Made by a program: the position numbers and the translations under genes. 64,000 nucleotides of DNA. It comes from Cymbidium sinense (lineage: Eukaryota; Streptophyta; Magnoliopsida; Asparagales; Orchidaceae). Below the pieces are notes generated by a model. It was given only the letters and a program-made list of their open reading frames with translations. It had not been told where the DNA came from and did no database searches. How positions within the stretch are numbered: the stretch's first letter is position 1; every line of letters begins with the position of its first letter. Of this stretch, positions 28,401 to 41,635 are shown piece by piece. The stretch is taken from contig CM038222.1 of NCBI GenBank assembly GCA_021442155.1, positions 111,975,121 through 112,039,120 of the forward strand, read 5' to 3'.

Positions 28401-28523
28401 CTATTAAATATAATCATTTGAAATTAAATTTTCTACAATGCATTAAAATATAAAATTATTTTAGAAACCTAATTCACCAGACAACACACACACACACCTC
28501 TTAGGTGTCATAGCTTCATAACA
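25458..28523 (+). mobile_element. Solo Ty1/copia (SIRE-like) LTR, 3.07 kb
   Basis: It starts TGTTGACTTCATGAGCCCC and ends TCATAGCTTCATAACA. The flanking direct repeat is AAAAT (25,453-25,457 and 28,524-28,528). Inside are a TTTTGATGATAACAAAT block close to the start, a TATTTAAAGTGCC promoter-like box near 27,239, and the repeated GGTTGTACTTGCC blocks at 28,130-28,200. The GTGAATTTTTAGCATGGG...GCATGGATGTAGGC block near the 3' end also occurs at 1,740-1,815. The sequences left and right of it, when joined, match one arm of the surrounding inverted repeat, which supports a clean insertion. No internal genes lie inside, hence solo LTR. The 5-bp duplication is A-rich and weak taken alone. Confidence 0.65.
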
Positions 28524-28960
28524 AAAATATAAAAGAAAAGTGTAGAGAAGTATAAAGAATTTTACTATGTCAAAATTTTAAAATACAATGATCTCTCTTT
28601 AACCCTCTCTATTCCTAACTTGGGTTGTTAGATGTGGACTTAGGTTGATTTTTAGATTGGTCGAACCACATGAAAATCTATGTGTTCTCTATTTTACTTT
28701 TCTACATCTTTACTTTTCCTTATTGTGGTTTGTTATTATTGTGTTTTGTTCAATATAATCATTTAAAATTAAATTTTCTACAAAGCATTGTAGTATATTT
28801 TTAATCCTGAAATATTTTAGAGACTCAATTCATCCCCCCCTCATGGGTGTTATAGCTACATAACAAAATTAGAATAGAAAAGTGCAAGAAAGTATAAAGA
28901 ATTGTATTATGTCAAGAAAATCAAAATACAATAATCTCTCTATCCCTCTCCAGAAATAGT
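28262..28960. repeat. Tandem duplication across an LTR/arm junction (2 x about 345 bp)
   Basis: Unit 1 (about 28,262-28,605) and unit 2 (about 28,612-28,960) share the order GGGTTG..TAGG..GGATGTAGG, TTATTGTGGTTTGTTATTAT-like and TTAAATTTTCTACAA, then the LTR end, then GAAAAGTG...AGTATAAAGAATT. Each unit contains the last 260 bp or so of the LTR plus the start of the inverted-repeat arm. The duplication therefore arose after the LTR inserted. The copies differ at many positions, so the event is old. Confidence 0.6.
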
Positions 28961-30299
28961 ACATAATAAGTACAAAAGTGATGAGAAATAAAAAAAGACC
29001 CCAACATCACCCACCCTCCCACAAAGTATTCCCTTCTTGAAATCATTTTATTAGGATTGAGGGGAGGTTACATATAAAAAATACACATCATCTAAATTAG
29101 TTACATAAGAGAGGACTTACTAGTGAAGGCAATATTACATGTCGAGTGATGAGTTCCTAAATGTGGTCCACAGTGTTGGTGGAATGAGTTGTCTAATGTG
29201 TACCTGATTGAACAGTCGCCCACATCGCCTAATAGGAGTGGTCTCTTCTTGTGTTTGGTCTCTTAGGGTGAGTTTTCTTAAGCAAACAAATCACTTTTTC
29301 AAACTTTGCTCTTCCTATTTTGATTCTTTTGTATTGATTGTTTTCCACTCATGAACATTCGCTAGGTCTATGTGTACTCCATTGTATACAAGACTATCTT
29401 TATTTTTTAATAATTATGTTTTTATGTTTAGGGAGAGTGCCTTCTTTGAGCTAGATGAGTGCTTTCATAAGCTAGGCAAGTGTCTTTCCATGAGCTACAC
29501 AAGTGATCTCTAAGATCAAGATGTTAGAATTAAGAATGTTAAGATGTTTTTATTTGCTTGGACCTCTAGCATAGTCTTATATATATTCCAAATAATCCTT
29601 CTCATTAAAATCTATTTAAATTCTAATCTTAGAGCATTTTATATGCTCAGCCCTAGCATAGCTTATCTAAAAAACCTTATATCATTTTTCAGCATAAGGA
29701 AAATAAGAAGTGATCATAAATAAATTTGTACCTACTAGTTGGGAAAAGGAAATCAAAAACCACATCTAAAGAGTTATAAGGGCATGCACAACTTATATGA
29801 CTGAGTCGACTTAAACCACTTGTCCTGGTCAATCACTCGAACTAAGAAATCTAGGACACTTTGGTAGTAGCTATGGAAGACAAAGTTTGTCATTGATGGC
29901 TCGAAGCCGAGCACCTTTTTAGCCCCAGAATGCATAAATAAAGCTGGCATTATAGATTACTCACCTAAAGCTTAAAAGGGAATATAGTTTACTTACATGA
30001 CAAAATAGTCACTCACTTGAAGACAACAATGGAGGGCAATAAAGATCCAACCATCCACAGTAAAAAATAAAGACAAGAAGAAAGCTTGGAAATATAAATG
30101 TCACATTAAATATTAAATGGGAAAATCATTACTAAATCCTATGAAAATCTTGAAATGATGTGAGTCACGACAAAAATAACTAAAGATTCTTACTCACATT
30201 TTCAACATAAAAAAGAACTGGACAAGAAAAAAGTGAATACAAAATATTTATTTCTTCAAATATTTTTGCATTAAGATAAAAAAATTACAACGCACTCGT

Positions 30300-31760
30300 T
30301 ATACCCTATATACATCACTTTTTAAATTGCTTCATATTGGAGTCTATGTGGCACTTCTCGCTGAGTCTACCCTTGTCACAAATGTAGGCAAACATGAAGT
30401 TTGCATTGGAGATAAAAATAGAAGACCCATTCAATTCGATCGAGAATTGAAGAGAGGTCAACTCAGCCTTCATGATTGCAAAACTCCTCTGGGACTCTAC
30501 CTCCATGGCTTTCCTCCATTGTGACTCCACCTCTAACACAAATTGGAGTTCACTTAGCTCCCACTTCAATGAATTTGAGTCCTCCTCCAAAAGAATGATC
30601 CTCTTCTACAAGGTGATGAGCTTGGATGAGTCAATGAGCACCTGTAATTCCCTCTCAGCATCTTCTCACTCTAAATAAGAGGACTCATTCCTCTCTAACT
30701 CATCGTTATCTCAGTGAGTGGAGAGAGGAAAACTCACCAACTTCTTTTAGATGTCAATTGAAGTGAAGTCACCAGGGTAGATGATAAATGGTTGCCTTAG
30801 CTATCATTCCCTTTAAAAACAAGCCCTCTCCCTAGGTAAGACTCTGCTCCACCAACTCAGCACGCGGTAAGGCTGGAGATGCTCCTAAATTATGAGAAAT
30901 TGATTCATGAAATAAAAAATGGGATTTTAATGAGGAGATTAGGTAAGGGTGAGATCCTTATAAAAGGAATCCATTAATCAAGCAAATGGACTTCCTTATC
31001 ACTCAAATGATAACTTAGCTGCTTACCCATGATAAGGTGAACAATATTTTTAGGGCTAAGTATACATTGAGATGATTTGAGGATCTAGTGAGCACCCATC
31101 ATCATCTTCCAGTGATGCTTGCATACTTGTCACACTAAGCTGAAATAATAAGAAATGCTTAGAAGTACAATCAAAGAAAATTTAGGAACCAAATAAGAAT
31201 GAGTCTCACCTTAGTGAAACACAGCTCCAACATCATTTTCATGAGGTGGTTCTTGCCAGCCTACTTATCGTGATCTTTCTATGAAGAATGAGGGGGACAA
31301 CATCTTCCTCCTCTTAAACACTTGTTGTTTTCTCTCTAGGCTAAACAGAAGATGGATCAATCACAGCAGCTGCACTCTCCACCATAACAGGATGCATACT
31401 CATCTTCTCTCGTAAACCCTTGATAGCACTCTTGGATGGAGCAGCAATGATTTCTTTGGTGGAGACAACTAGGGTACTCATCTTAACTAGAAAAATGACC
31501 ATGATTTTCATTGGCTTCTTAGTTTTTTTTATCTTCTTTCAAAGATCCACCTAGAGTTTGGAGGAATCAATGTCTCTGCGAGGACTTTTAGCATCCATGG
31601 CAAGTAGATGTATCTTTCTGACAAGTGAAGGCTCGACAACAAGAAGAAATTTTAATCCAATGAAAAGCAAAATATGTAACAAAGTATACTGGGGGAAAAT
31701 AAGATTCTTTTTTATAATTCACAAGTCAGAGATACACCAAAAGAAGGGATCTAGTCAAAG
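30300..31760 (-). pseudogene. Coding-like remnant of an unrecognised transposon-type protein
   Basis: The minus strand holds a broken protein. Near 31,340-31,500 it is rich in Lys/Ser/Pro/Ala (STKEIIAAPSKSAIKGLREK). At about 30,950-31,080 it carries the NIVHLIM...WIPFIRIS...IKIPFF segment shared with 4,960-5,150. From about 30,600 down to 30,315 it becomes a Glu/Leu-rich, probably coiled-coil tail (LEEDSNSLKWELSELQ; AMEVESQRSFAIMKAEL). It has multiple stops. It sits inside the inverted-repeat element, so it may be that element's cargo or gene product. I do not recognise the family. Confidence 0.35.
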
Positions 31761-33259
31761 GTGATGTGATAATTAATACTAAAAATTTTATTTTCTAAAA
31801 TTTATTAAATGTTTGAAGCTAATTATTTTTTTCATCTTCTTATCCTTTTTGTGAGTTGCCTCTGCCAGGATCAGAATGACCGGTAAATATATACACGAAT
31901 GTGCAAAATAGATTAGATTAGCCTTCATGCCAAGCCATCATCAAAATGAGATAGAATTCGTGAAAGTAAGCTATGTGATAATTAAGACTCATCGCATGAA
32001 AGATGACAGAAAGAAGAAAACTTTAAAGAATAAAGCATGGGCACCAACTATGTAGATGACAACTCGCTTGTGATAAATGAGTGATTGAGGAAGGCCATCC
32101 AGCCTACACAACCAAAGTTTAGCAATCCAACCTTGACATGGGAATTTTTTAAATAAAAGTAATCATACATTTGAATAAGTAGCAAGCTCCTTGTTCCAAT
32201 AGTCTTTGGAACTCACCACTTGGTAGTAAAAAGTAGATTTCATATAAGTAATTCAATCACCCATAAAGACTCATTCTGAATAGCCAAGCATGAACAGAGA
32301 CCATCTCAATCAAGTGACCAGCATCAACCAACTCACATCATATATGAGTACTCGCCTATATGTGGGCAACTATGTAGCCAAGTACCCATTAAGCAACTCA
32401 TCTCACCAATGCTGGCAACCACACTCCACATAATATGTAACATGCTCCTTCATGAGTGAGTCTTCTCTTATGTAACTAACTTAACTAACATGTACTGACT
32501 ATATTAACCACCCCTTGATCCTTGAAATAGGGGGATTTTTGAGGAGGGGCGACCTTTTGACTCTTTTTTAATTTTCAACACTTTTGTACTTCTACTAATT
32601 TTTATATTTTTTACAGAGATGGATAGAAAATGTATTTATACTTTAATCTTTTTGACAAAGTAGGATCTCTCATATTTCTTGAACTTTCTTACTATACCTT
32701 ATATTCTTCTTGTTCCATTTGATTTATCCCAACTTCTTAGGTACCTAAAAGATTTTGTTTCACTCCACAGATAGATTTGGATTTAAAAAGGAGAAAGTAT
32801 GAGATGGAGGGAGAGATGGCTTTTTCCTTTATTTAGAAGAAGAAAATGGTATAGAGTTGAAGGGGTAAATAAAAAAGGGTGGAGAGGAGGTGGCTTTCAA
32901 GGTTCATCGAAGGTGAGGAATTCAATAATTCAATGAGTGAGCTAAGCTACAAAGAGGCTAGGTTATCAAATTGGTAGTCGGATGATGGTTGTTAGAGCTA
33001 GGATGTGATGTTAGAGTTGGTAGGTATGTTTATATGTGACAGGATGGGTGAGATGTGTGAGCCTATAGCTAGCTGTTGACCTCACTTTTCGAGTGAGTTC
33101 TCAGCTTCCTCATCATAGATTTAGGACTCTTATAAACACTAAGAGTTCCATAGTCTTAAGACACTTCTAGTGATAGGTGAACACTTAACCTAACCCTAGA
33201 GACTTAGAAGAGTTAACCATAGGAATAGGTTGTGCCTTAGGTATTTTGGAGGAATTGCC

Positions 33260-35250
33260 TACCCTATAACCCAAACCCAATCCCTACTTCCTTCTTTCAA
33301 ACCCAAACCTCAAATTCAAATTTAAACCCCAAAATCAAATCCAACTATCCAATGATTGAAATCCATCACTAAATTTAAACTCTAAATCCCTTCATAAGCA
33401 GTTTGATTTTATCTTATGGACCTAGCCTTAACCAAATCCAAATCAACCCCAATCCAATTAATTTTCTCAATTACCAAATTCAATCTCAAATCAAATTCTA
33501 AATCATAAATCCAATTCCAAATCAAATGATTAAAACCCATGATTAAATTCAAATTCCAAATCTCTTTCTAAGTTCTATGTATCACCTTCATATGCTTAGC
33601 CAGAACTCCTTCAAACCAACTCAAACATGGTTAATATCTTTATAAATTAATCATTCCTTCATTTATATTCATAAATATAAATAAAATATAAATTCAAACC
33701 ATTCAAATCAAATTAAAATAAATCAAACCAAATTAAGACCCTTCTTAAGCCATATGGACCCACCTTCATAAGCATAATCAAATCTTGATCCAAATCAACC
33801 CAAACATGATTGATTTATTTATAAATCAATCATTCCTTCATTTTTATTCATAAATATAAATGAAACCCACCCTCCAATGACCAAAAATAAATCAAACCAA
33901 TTCAAGATCCAAGTTAGCCTCTTTTGACTTATATCCTTTAATTTGGTCAAACTTGCTTCCAAATCACTCCAAACTCAAGTAATTTTCTCACAACCTATTT
34001 ATATCTTTATTTATATTCACAAATATAAATGAAATATAAATTCAAATGGTCTAAACCAAATTCAAATCAAATCAAATTCCCAATTTTAGCCCTTTTAGCC
34101 AAACTTTTGGACTTGGCTAAATGACATCTAAATCAACTCAAAACCCATGGATTTCTTCATGATTCAATCATTCTGTCAATCATTGATCCAAATATAAACA
34201 TAAACCACCATTATCAAACCAAATCCAAGTCAACCCAAATCAAGCCCAAGTTAACCCCTTTGGCCTCAAATTATCATATGAACCAAAGCCCACTTGGCTC
34301 CAAACTAATTGTAATTGGATTTATATTTCAATCCTAGGCTCATATGTGAGTTCAACTAAACTTAAATCAAGCCAATTCCATTTAGGCTCACTTTAAAGTG
34401 ACCTAAAGGACCATTTTGAGCCAATTTCTAATCCCAAATTGGATTAAACTAATCCCATCTAAACCTCAATCATGATCAACAATCATCATTGAATTAAATT
34501 AACTGAACTAAATTTAAACTTTAACCAAACTCAACAAATGGTTTGAAACTCACAACTCATAATCAATGATTCAATATGACCAAACCCTCACTTGAGCTAA
34601 ACCAAGCCTAATTGGTCATTTGGCCTAAGTTGACCCAAATTGGCTTAAAAAGCCAAAATGGGTCAAATCATAATTTAATCCAAATTCATTGCAACCAATG
34701 GCTCAAGTTCATCCCAAACCACTTATTGAACTTGACCAAAATCATGATTGAGCCCAAGTTGACCAATTGGTCAACTTGACCCAACCTAGCCCAAATTGAC
34801 CTAAAGGGTCAAAATGGCCAAAATTCAAATTAATTTCAAATTAAACCAAACCAAAGCCTACAATCATTTTCAATCAACCAATTGAACTTGACTCAACACC
34901 TAACCCAACCCAATTTGGTCAAATTAATCAATTGGTCAACTTGACCAATTTGACCCATTTGAATCCAAACGACTCAAATCCAAATGTAGGCCATACCAAT
35001 CCAAACCAATTGAACCAAAATATCTCAAATCATCATATAAACCTAACCTAAGCCTTGGTTTGGTCCAATTTTACCAATTGGTCAACCCAACCCAACCTAG
35101 CCCAAATGGAACCCATTTGACCAATCCAAGCCAAACCACTAAAATCTAATTTGTCGAACCTTGTGGTCTGATCTAACTTAACTTAAACTCACCCTAGGTC
35201 AGCCCAAGACCTCCCCAAAAGCTAAGTGGGTCCCACCCAAGGGGATTATC
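33260..35250. repeat. G-poor word tract, copy 2
   Basis: A longer version of the tract at 10,160-11,480, with the same words (CAAATCAA, AACCAA, TTGACC, GGTCAA, CCAATTTGG). Within it, ATAAATATAAATGAAA-type segments recur about every 150-200 bp between 33,660 and 34,050, suggesting local duplication. Confidence 0.5.
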
Positions 35251-38164
35251 CATCAAACCATGGGATTTAAACTTCAAAACAAATGGATCCAAGCCAAGTC
35301 AACTCGTTCATCCCCATGGTGGCCCCTTAGCGCTCAATAGAACTTTCTCCTGACCCACCGCCCACCTAACCCACCCTAGGTTGGCCAAAGACATTTGGGA
35401 GGTGATTTGACTCACCTCCAACCCAAATCAAGCACCCATTGGATCCAAGCTTTGCAAACCTTGCACAATGGATCCATGGTAGCCTCCCCTCACTTCTCCC
35501 ATCCCTAGCATGCCACCCTAACTTGATGGAGACAAGTCCGGTGGCCAGGCGACAGTAAGACTGTACAAATCATGCGCACACTACCGTCCATCCATCATGG
35601 GAAATTGACGGGTATACCCCCTCAATTTGAGCGAAAATCATAAAAAAATGGCATCGTGAGACTTCCTAAGCCAATTCCAAAGCCCCTTAGAGTGATCCCA
35701 AGCATCCTCAAGCCCTCCTCGATCAGCATTGCCCATTCCCGAATAAAGCTAAATAGGGCATCCCAATCCCAAGCAATACTCCCTCATTTCGTAATCAAAT
35801 CTCAATTCCTCTTCGTCACACCATCACCATACCTAGTTGAGCAGAAATGAATCAATTCCCAAGCTTCCAAGCCACAGGAGGAGTAAGTTTGATCAAGAAC
35901 GAATGACAAAGGTGGGGAACTTGGTCCATAGAGCATTCCACACCAAATCAAGCCCGGACTTCTTCAACAGGGCCTTGCCTCAACTAGGAAAAGCTACCTC
36001 CGATGACCCACTACCATACATTAGCTCTGGTGAGGTAATTTTGCAAACCGAGCCTTGTATACACAATGGGTTGGTCTTTTATGAAGTAAATTTGAATCCC
36101 ATGTGAATTTGACAGTTGGATGTGTATCCCTCTTCTTTCTGAAGGTGTGGGATTGGTTTGATCCCTGTCGAAGCTCGAGTGAGCTCAGATCGAACGGAGA
36201 AAGAAGAACGATGCTCATCTTTCATCGCTCGTGAAGAAGGAAGATCAAACGTCATCCGTTCCATTTGATTGGAACAGACGACTGTGATTAGATCACGGTA
36301 GATCCTTGTTATTTTCTCCCTTAACCCGCGGATCGAATCATGGTCATCCGATCTTAGATCGAACGGTCCATGGAGAAAGCGCGTCCGTCGTCGGCTGAGT
36401 CAGCACGCAGATCTGACTACTTAAATACCCAATCCTGTCGTGCCATGTGGAAAGAGTGCCGCGTCAGCCGCCACATGGCCTAACGGGATTAAGGCTTTAA
36501 TTAGGGCTTATTAATTGATTTTTAATTCTGAAACTTCCTAAAATCATAACTAATTGTAAAAAAAATCCAAAAATATAAACTTAGGCTCATTTTAAAGATA
36601 TTTTAGAGTATAATCTAGGAAAATTATTATTAATTAATTTTGGGAAATGATTTTGGCTTAATTAAGGTTTTATCAAAAATCTAATTAGCTTAATTACACC
36701 TTAATTAAACACTCAATTAATCTAAAACTTTTGTGGATGTTTAGGAGGATGACCTCTGCCTCCCCTATTTTTTTTTTAAATTTTATTGATTGCTTAATTA
36801 GAAAAATCACTTGATTAAGCCTTAATCACTCTCTTAATATAATTAATCATAATTAATTAATGAATAGTAACTTAATTAATCATTTAAACTTAATTAACAG
36901 TAAGATAACTTAGGGGATGTGATTGGGGACACTTTTTCTAATTCATTTTCTAAGTTTTCTTTACCTTTAAGAATCAAATTAATTAATGGTTAATGGAATG
37001 AATAATTAATTAATTAAGTGATTAATCTTCAAGAAAAGGAAATCAAAATCTAATTGAATGTTTAAAATGATTTAGAGATTAGGATTGGGGTCTTGCCTTT
37101 GATCCTTTCCCCTAAGTCAATATCATCATTCAAATTAAAAATAACCAAAGTGTTTAATCAATTAATTAAAGGCTTAATGAAATTAAAATTAAAAAAACAA
37201 TTCATCCACACCTAAGAAACCCTTAATTAACCTTGGGTAGCTCTTTTGGTATTCAATAACCCAAAGTGAGAGATGATGAAATTATGGTTGGCTCACATAT
37301 ATGAGAAAATCATAAAAGTAATTAAGTGAGATCCCTTAAGATTAATTAACTATTAATCATAAGCCAATTGCATTAGGCCCCTTTCATTTCATAGGAGCAT
37401 TACAAATTTACTTTTCATATGGTTGCATATCATATTGGCTTATTATTAATTAACTTAAGGTGATGTAGGTAAGGGATAATTAATTCACTTAATTCATACC
37501 TTAACCTAATTAAAACATAAAATCAGCTTAAGTATTCTTCATTAAACCAAATTAATTCACACATGAGGAATTGGGTTAGGATTAGCAAACCCCTTTCATG
37601 TTTCCTAAATCAAATCAAACTCAAAGTTAAAAATGTCCTTAAGAATTTTGGTTTATTTTAAATAGCCTTATTTAGTGTGATTGTCCTTAGGGATTAATTG
37701 GGATGAATGAAATCATGTGGTTGTATTCCTTTATTTCTTTCTAATCATGCTAAATATTGCTTGTCATATAAAATCATGCATTCATTTCTTTTAAAATTAA
37801 TTAAATGAAATAGTTTCTTTTATGTCAAATTACATGTGTTGACTTAAATTAAAAATAGGTGTAGCTATTATCACTACTAAATCAAAAGCTATTTTCAAAA
37901 GCCTATAAATCGATTATTATAAATGAAGTAATGTTAATTACAAATATTTATAAGTTTGCATGTGATGATAATATAAGATGTGCAATATGAAGTTCTCTTT
38001 CCTTATCTTCACATAGATTCACATAGGATTCGCAAGTGTATAGTTCATTTGAAAAGAATATAACATTTGCTTAAATCTACTTCTATGTATCTCCATGTTA
38101 AGACTTAGAAAAAATTTCATATCACATATGTAAATCATACAACCAAATCAAATATGACTTCATA

Positions 38165-38540
38165 TGTATCTGAGAAAAGTGATATATCAGTCTGGACACC
38201 CCGGGGCTATGAGGCTTTAAGTAGCCCTAAGTAGATCTTATACCTTATGCCCATGGTACAGAAAGCAATGGCACTGTACTCACTTAAAACTCTTATACAT
38301 ATGTATCTATGATGTAGCCAATGAATAAGAATTATAAATCAAACACAACTTTTTCATGGGATGTCCCTATCCTTATAGTTGCTTATACATCTACATGTAT
38401 CTAAGAAAAATGGTATATTAGTCTAGACACCCTGGGGCTACGAGGCTTTAAGTTGCCCTAAGTAGGTCATGTACCTTACGCTCCTGGTGCAAAAAATAAT
38501 GGCGACGTACTCACTTAAAATTTGTATACATGTGAATGTG
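38165..38540. repeat. Tandem repeat, period about 230 bp, inside giant LTR copy 2
   Basis: The segment with GGACACCCCGGGGCTATGAG (38,193) and GGCTTTAAGTAGCCCTAAGT recurs with few changes from about 38,425 (GACACCCTGGGGCTACGAGG). About one and a half units are present. Copy 1 of the giant LTR lacks the whole region. Confidence 0.7.
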
Positions 38541-41141
38541 TATCTAGCTAATTGATGAAAAATCCTTCTTTTTTATGTAATAATGCATGCATTCATAATT
38601 CAATCAAAAATGAAATATTTAAATTTCAGATACACTTCTTTGCATTCATCATTTAAGTATGCTAAAAATATAAATTGTATGTATAGGTATGCTTTATTTT
38701 TGAATAAGGTCATTTAGAGTGAATCTAAACTTAGGGTAAATCAAAACATGTAATAAATCATTCACTAAAGAAAATTAATTAACTAACTTGCTTTATAAGT
38801 GACTTAAGGTAGGGATAAAAGAGAGATTCCCTCTCTTTCTTCTCTTTATAACACTTAGTTGCTAAGTATAGGCTATATAAAATAAAAGAAAATACTAAGT
38901 AAAATCTTCAAATTAATTAAATCACTTAAAGAGAAATCAAGCCTTTATAAATTAAACCTCTTACACTTAGCAAACTACAACTCTAAAACCTAGTTAAGGC
39001 ATACCACCCAAGCCTTAATGCACACACATTAGATTAATTCACCATTTCTAGCTTTATGTTAGGACGGTGTATGATTTGGTATATGTTTGCTTTTGTGATG
39101 TATTATTTTAGACTGGATGTTAGGGTGTATGTGCGTAGTCTGCATGTTAGGTCGTTATTAGCCTAATCATATTTTCTGTAGGGGGTCATACTTAAGGGGT
39201 CGTTGTAATAAAAATATAAATGCTTTTGTTGTGCAGGTTACTTATACCCCTAAACATAGCCCAAGTTAGGATAGGAGGACTTGGTTAGCCATATGTGGGG
39301 TGCTAAGTCTAAATTATTCATATAACTGCTTGTATTGTATGGTGTGTTTAGGTAACATTTATTTTACAAGTGTAGCTAAATTTACTTTCCTTCTTTTTAA
39401 TGTAATTTTGCATTAGGATTAGGATAAGTGTTATGGGAGATTAGGATGAGCATTGGTTATAAGACCAAGTCTTGTATACCATGTGATGCCTTTGGAGTAA
39501 GCAACATCCCAATCAAGCCAAAAGGAAGAAAGAAATGGAGCAAATCAAAATGAAGAAATGAAAGATGAAGAGTGAAGAATGGAGGATGAAGAATGAAGAC
39601 CGCCATAACACTTATCATTTTATAATTATAATTATTCTTTCATTATGCCGAGATGTATAAGGGTAGAGCTCGGCTACTCATATTTCTTTTTGGGTTATAT
39701 GGCGGTACCCGACCGCATCAGCCTCTTATTCTTTTGCGATAGCTTTATAAAAGTATTTGATATTTTATTTAGCTTGTGCATTAGAAATAAAATGTCTTTT
39801 CATAATTTCTTTATCATTGGTTATTGTTGTGTGTCCTGGATGCAATTAGGCTCCTAGGATAAAAAATTAATCTTTCTACCCAAACTAACAACTCATAACT
39901 AAATCTCTAAAATAACTCATAACCTCATAAAAAATCCTAGGCATTAAATCAAGATAATAAAATATTTAGCAACCCATTAGCTAGATGATTGAATATTTAA
40001 TATCATGCATAATTATCTTGTTTCACTCTTGTTAAGAGAGGGCTTCCATCTTTGCCAGATAGAAATGGGCTTAACCTTTAAGAGCCTATGATGGAAGAAC
40101 ACCTCTTTCTCTTTTTATTTGGCCCATAATCAACTTCTCATACATTTAGGCATACAAAATCCTATAGCCTGTGTCAAAATAAAGAGTCCCAAATTAAATA
40201 AAATTTGATAAAAATTTTCATTAGATTTAAGTCATTATTCATACCCTCATGCTCTAGTCTCTTAGGGAGTGAGTTTAAGGACTTAGTTTCTCTTCTAAAT
40301 AAATAATAGCCTAACCATCTTGCAAAGCATATGACTTACCTACATAGTTTTAAAACGTAAAAGGAGTTAGCTGGTTGTCACTCAAGGCAGTAATAAATCC
40401 AGCAGTCGGGTGGCTTATTCTCTCTTGTGGAGGTAAACTATATGCTCACTTTTGGCTTAGATTTAGGTCATGCTTTGGCCCTCGCCAAAGCTCCCTAGAT
40501 TTAGGATCTGAGGTTGTTGTTATATGTTGTGGGCTACAAGCATAAATCCTCATCTCTTAGGCATTTCTACAATCTTGTATTGTGGAATTATAAGTTCTAA
40601 ATTTCTAATAAAATTTTAAATCAAATAAATAAATCTCCTCAATTACAAATACATAAGCCCAACCATAGGATAGATTGGAGTGCTCACTAGGTTTCCTAGT
40701 ATCATGAGCACTCCCTACTCATCTCCTTTTGTTTTGATAATAACTCTCCCCTTTTGATCTATCACACTTAATTTTCTAAAATATAACTAATTTATTGATA
40801 GTCCTATCTTTGAATTATTTGGAGACAATAATCGCCTACTTTAATCAAGAGTATTCTTAAAGGATTCACTTTCCTTAAGATGTAATTAACTATGGAGGCT
40901 TGCCTCTATAGGATACTTAATCATTCGCTTTAAATAAATCTACATCGTATATTCAAGACCCATCATGCCTTAGAGTAGTGGTGATTAGGTCCATTATAGG
41001 GTAGTGACATCTATCTCTCAAGATAGTACACTATTCCTTAATGTCGTACCTAATCACCTCAATAAGTATATCCTTAGATCTGTGTGGTTTCCCATCATAT
41101 ATACACACACAACACATACCAAAAATAAACACCACACTAGC

Positions 41142-41488
41142 ACTACAAGATAGAGTCTCGATAGTGGACTAGGAACAAGTATTGGAAAAGGTGGTCACAA
41201 GGTATTTAGGATTGAAGGGTATGGGAGTAACGAGACTCACATGTCGCTACACAGAACTGGAGCTATTTTATGTGCAACAAGGGAGAAAGAGAGGAGAGTA
41301 TGTGAGGAATAGTTGATAGGGTGACAAGCATTGTTTGTGCGACTTATTTGTATTTTGAGAACAAGAAGATGGGCTTTCAATCTTATAGGTTAAAGATTTT
41401 TTTCTTCTTTTTAAAGATAGAAATGAATGGGACCTTAGTAGTTATTGGATGGGCTAAAGTACAAATTGCAAAACTTAAGGGTACAAAT

Positions 41489-41561
<73 letters not shown>

Positions 41562-41635
41562 TAGAAATAAATAAAATTTAAATATATGCTAATAATTTCA
41601 CATAATTTCTTATTTCTCATACAATTATTTAATAA
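41142..41635. other. No gene; contains (AT)n at 41,494-41,557
   Basis: Flanking DNA between the giant LTR and the Harbinger-like element. It includes 64 bp of AT dinucleotides and no recognisable coding sequence. Confidence 0.6.

Larger units (their letters stand above)
25320..32850. mobile_element. Long inverted-repeat element (composite, MULE-like?)
   Basis: Sequence at 28,870-29,295 is the inverted complement of about 32,230-32,710. One anchor is TAGTTACATAAGAGA near 29,098, which matches the complement of TCTCTTATGTAACTA at 32,465. Another anchor is AGTACAAAAGTG near 28,969, complementary to CACTTTTGTACTTCT at 32,578. The left arm also continues outside the solo LTR: 25,380-25,457 resembles the complement of 32,700-32,790. 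The arms are therefore roughly 0.5-0.6 kb each and diverged. They enclose the coding-like remnant at 30,300-31,760. Long inverted arms suggest a Mutator-like element, but no target duplication was established and the outer limits are approximate. Confidence 0.5.
33074..41136. mobile_element. Giant solo-LTR-like unit, copy 2 (8.1 kb)
   Basis: It starts TGTTGACCTCACTTTTCGAG and ends AAATAAACACCACA, flanked by the direct repeat CTAGC (33,069-33,073 and 41,137-41,141). It matches copy 1 (9,991-15,612) from end to end in block order but is 2.4 kb longer, mainly through extra sequence at about 36,900-38,620. A more GC-rich core lies at 35,480-36,480. Short open frames there (for example 35,837-36,106) have no counterpart in copy 1 and are probably not genes. 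No gag, pol, primer-binding site or internal second LTR was found. Orientation relative to transcription is unknown. Confidence 0.7.

Noticed and set aside
35656..36264. Cluster of short frames in the GC-rich core of LTR copy 2
   Set aside because: Copy 1 has no matching frame at the corresponding place (about 11,900-12,400). The core is more likely LTR regulatory or transcribed noncoding DNA.
41141..41149. CACTACAAG, identical to the terminus of CACTA transposons
   Set aside because: It lies at the flank of the giant LTR, overlapping its 5-bp duplication. No matching inverted end was found, so it is probably chance.
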